Source: an uncultured Chitinophaga sp.
GTDB taxonomy: Bacteria > Bacteroidota > Bacteroidia > Chitinophagales > Chitinophagaceae
Direction: 5' to 3'
DNA: 64,000 bases
NCBI RefSeq assembly: GCF_937898475.1
Contig: NZ_CALEJS010000037.1
Coordinates: 1 to 64,000 of the forward strand
Position 1 is the first letter of the stretch. The number at the start of each line of letters is the position of its first letter. Below are positions 62,183 to 64,000 of the stretch, piece after piece. Both the position numbers and the translations under genes were made by a program. Below the pieces are notes generated by a model that had not been told where the DNA came from, did no database searches, and saw only the letters and a program-made list of their open reading frames with translations.

Positions 62183-62210
62183 ATCCCGACCCGGTAGGCC
62201 GGATCGGGAT
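62183..62210. terminator. Intrinsic terminator after clpC
   Basis: ATCCCGACCCGG (62183-62194) pairs with CCGGATCGGGAT (62199-62210) around TAGG, with one G-T type pair. TACTATTTT follows on the minus strand, the clpC direction. Confidence 0.8.
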
Positions 62211-62237
62211 CTTAATTTTAACAAAGCATTCTATTTA

Positions 62238-64000
62238 TTATGCTTCTGATTTCTCTGATTTGTTGCTTTTGGGCTGATTTTTAATGGTAAAGATCAGCTT
62301 CTGGTTTTCTTTATCCAGGTCTGCTACCAGGATATCCCCGTTATGGATGTTCATATTGAGGATCTCTTCTGCCAGAGGATCTTCCAGGTATTTCTGGATG
62401 GCCCTGTGGAGCGGACGGGCGCCAAACTGCTGGTCGTAACCTTTCTCTGCGAGGAAGCCTTTTGCTTCGTCTGTCAGTTCGAGGCTGAAGCCCAGGTTGT
62501 TGAGGCGTTTCAGTACGCTCTTCATGGTGATATCGATGATCACATAGATATGTTCTTTGGTCAGTGAGTTGAAGATGACCACGTCATCGATACGGTTGAG
62601 GAACTCGGGGGAGAATGTCCGTTTGAGTGATTTCTCGATCACTGCCTTGGTATTTTCCTCTTCGTTCATGGCTTTGGCACCTGTAGTGAAGCCCACCCCT
62701 GCGCCGAAGTCTTTCAGCTGTCGCACCCCGATATTGGAGGTCATGATGATGAGGGTGTTCTTGAAATCCACTTTACGGCCCAGGCCATCTGTAAGTATAC
62801 CGTCGTCCAGTACCTGGAGCAGGATGTTATAGATATCCGGATGTGCTTTTTCGATCTCATCCAGCAGGATCACGGAGTAAGGTTTACGGCGTACTTTTTC
62901 GGTGAGCTGACCGCCTTCTTCGTAACCAACGTATCCCGGAGGCGCACCTATCAGGCGGCTTACGGAGAATTTCTCCATATACTCACTCATATCTATACGG
63001 ATCAGTGAGTCTTCGGAATCGAACATGTACCGTGCCAGGGCTTTTGCCAGCTCAGTTTTACCCACACCGGTAGGACCGAGGAAGATAAAGGTACCGATTG
63101 GCTTTTTAGGATCTTTCAGACCTACCCTGTTACGTTGGATGGCTTTGGTAACCTTGGAGATGGCTTCGTCCTGTCCAACTACAGCGCCTTTCAGGTCTTC
63201 ACCCATGCGGCGGAGTTTTTCAGATTCGGCCTGCACCATACGTTTAACGGGAATGCCGGTCATCATACTCACTACTTCTGCGATGGCTTCTTCATCGATG
63301 GGGTAGCGTTTATGTTTCACTTCTTCTTCCCAAACTGCTTTGGCGCGTTCCAGGTCTTCTCCCAGTTTCTTTTCGGTATCGCGAAGGGCTGCTGCTTCTT
63401 CGAAGCGCTGGCTTTTCACGACCTTATTTTTTTCCTGTTTGATATCCTCGATCTGTTTTTCGAGGTCCAGGATGTTCTGCGGAACGTTGATGTTCTTCAG
63501 GTGTACGCGGGCGCCTACTTCATCCAACACGTCTATCGCCTTATCGGGCAGCAGACGGTCTGTCATGTAGCGGTCGCTCAGTTTTACACATGCGTCGATA
63601 GCTTCTTCTGTGTAGCTAACGTTGTGATACTCTTCATACCTGGGTTTGATATTGTTGAGTATCTGTATGGTTTCGTCCACGGTGGGCGGATCTACCATTA
63701 CCTTCTGAAAGCGGCGGTCCAGCGCGCCATCCTTTTCGATATACATACGGTATTCGTCCAGGGTAGAAGCGCCAATGCATTGGAGTTCGCCACGTGCCAG
63801 GGCTGGTTTGAAGATATTGGAGGCATCGAGTGAGCCGGAAGCTCCGCCGGCGCCAACGATGGTATGGATCTCATCTATGAAGAGGATCACATCCCGGTTC
63901 TTTTCCAGCTCGTTCATGATAGCCTTCATCCTTTCTTCAAACTGGCCGCGGTATTTGGTACCGGCAACGAGTGCAGCGAGGTCAAGGCTTACCACACGTT
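62238..64000 (-). CDS. clpC: ClpC-type ATP-dependent Clp protease ATPase (5' end outside window)
   Basis: The frame is open to the window edge; about 587 residues are present of roughly 850, so the N-domain and first Walker A are missing. Visible: end of the first AAA+ module (YRGQFEERMKAIM, LFIDEIHTIVGAG), the ClpC-specific UVR coiled segment (KSQRFEEAAALRDTEKKLG), and a complete second AAA+ (Walker A GPTGVGKTELAK, Walker B VILLDEIEKAH, sensor SNIGVRQ). It unfolds substrates for ClpP. With clpS in the same window it is the likely N-degron unfoldase. Ends with a charged Lys/Ser tail. Confidence 0.95.
   Translation of the reverse strand, partial: RVVSLDLAALVAGTKYRGQFEERMKAIMNELEKNRDVILFIDEIHTIVGAGGASGSLDASNIFKPALARGELQCIGASTLDEYRMYIEKDGALDRRFQKVMVDPPTVDETIQILNNIKPRYEEYHNVSYTEEAIDACVKLSDRYMTDRLLPDKAIDVLDEVGARVHLKNINVPQNILDLEKQIEDIKQEKNKVVKSQRFEEAAALRDTEKKLGEDLERAKAVWEEEVKHKRYPIDEEAIAEVVSMMTGIPVKRMVQAESEKLRRMGEDLKGAVVGQDEAISKVTKAIQRNRVGLKDPKKPIGTFIFLGPTGVGKTELAKALARYMFDSEDSLIRIDMSEYMEKFSVSRLIGAPPGYVGYEEGGQLTEKVRRKPYSVILLDEIEKAHPDIYNILLQVLDDGILTDGLGRKVDFKNTLIIMTSNIGVRQLKDFGAGVGFTTGAKAMNEEENTKAVIEKSLKRTFSPEFLNRIDDVVIFNSLTKEHIYVIIDITMKSVLKRLNNLGFSLELTDEAKGFLAEKGYDQQFGARPLHRAIQKYLEDPLAEEILNMNIHNGDILVADLDKENQKLIFTIKNQPKSNKSEKSEA

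Overview
The window comes from a member of the Bacteroidota, most likely family Chitinophagaceae (a Chitinophaga-like genome). The evidence is TAnnTTTG promoter -7 elements, almost no Shine-Dalgarno sequences, a type IX secretion component (PorW/SprE-like), a T9SS sorting domain, LytTR/LytS pairs, a Porin_10 outer-membrane protein and GH5/GH78 glycosidases. It is mostly core chromosome. There is no phage, insertion sequence, CRISPR array or rRNA. The two ends are cut: degenerate tRNA-like repeats at the left, clpC at the right.

Left third (0.2-25 kb): a Kef-type antiporter with a stress-protein domain; clpS-aat (N-degron recognition and tagging); a DinB-like secreted protein; a lipoprotein; mntR-mntH (manganese/iron homeostasis) with a palindromic operator candidate; a FlK-like thioesterase; a GH5 glycanase; a LytT/LytS pair; a LiaF-like membrane protein; two unrelated isocitrate dehydrogenases in tandem; an L,D-transpeptidase; an AraC regulator fused to a heavy-metal domain; a porin; purine nucleoside phosphorylase; and sucC. 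The two icd genes and sucC cover TCA-cycle steps.

Middle third (24-45 kb): DUF4407 and SprT-like proteins; AtpI/AtpZ-like membrane proteins; bactofilin; a truncated M23-type membrane anchor; PorW/SprE; penicillin-binding protein 1A; YidC; CTP synthase; a thioesterase; an HD hydrolase; then an assimilatory operon in which a siroheme sulfite/nitrite reductase with a C-terminal extension is followed by the two genes that make siroheme. The operon is preceded by a possible attenuator. An AraC-Ogt DNA repair regulator and a HAD sugar phosphatase follow. Cell-envelope genes dominate this part.

Right third (45-64 kb): a GH78 rhamnosidase, ribosomal protein S1, rhomboid protease, long-form IspH, a second LytT with a TPR histidine kinase, cytidylate kinase, a three-gene cluster of secreted proteins (one T9SS cargo, two tail-fibre-like paralogues), and clpC.

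The most unusual non-coding feature is that many intergenic gaps hold inverted repeats built from a few short words (TTCCAAATACC, GCTATTGGCTTTTAGC, GTTTGAAAGTTTGAG, AATTAAGAATGAATAAT). They lie between convergent, tandem and divergent genes alike, so termination alone does not explain them.
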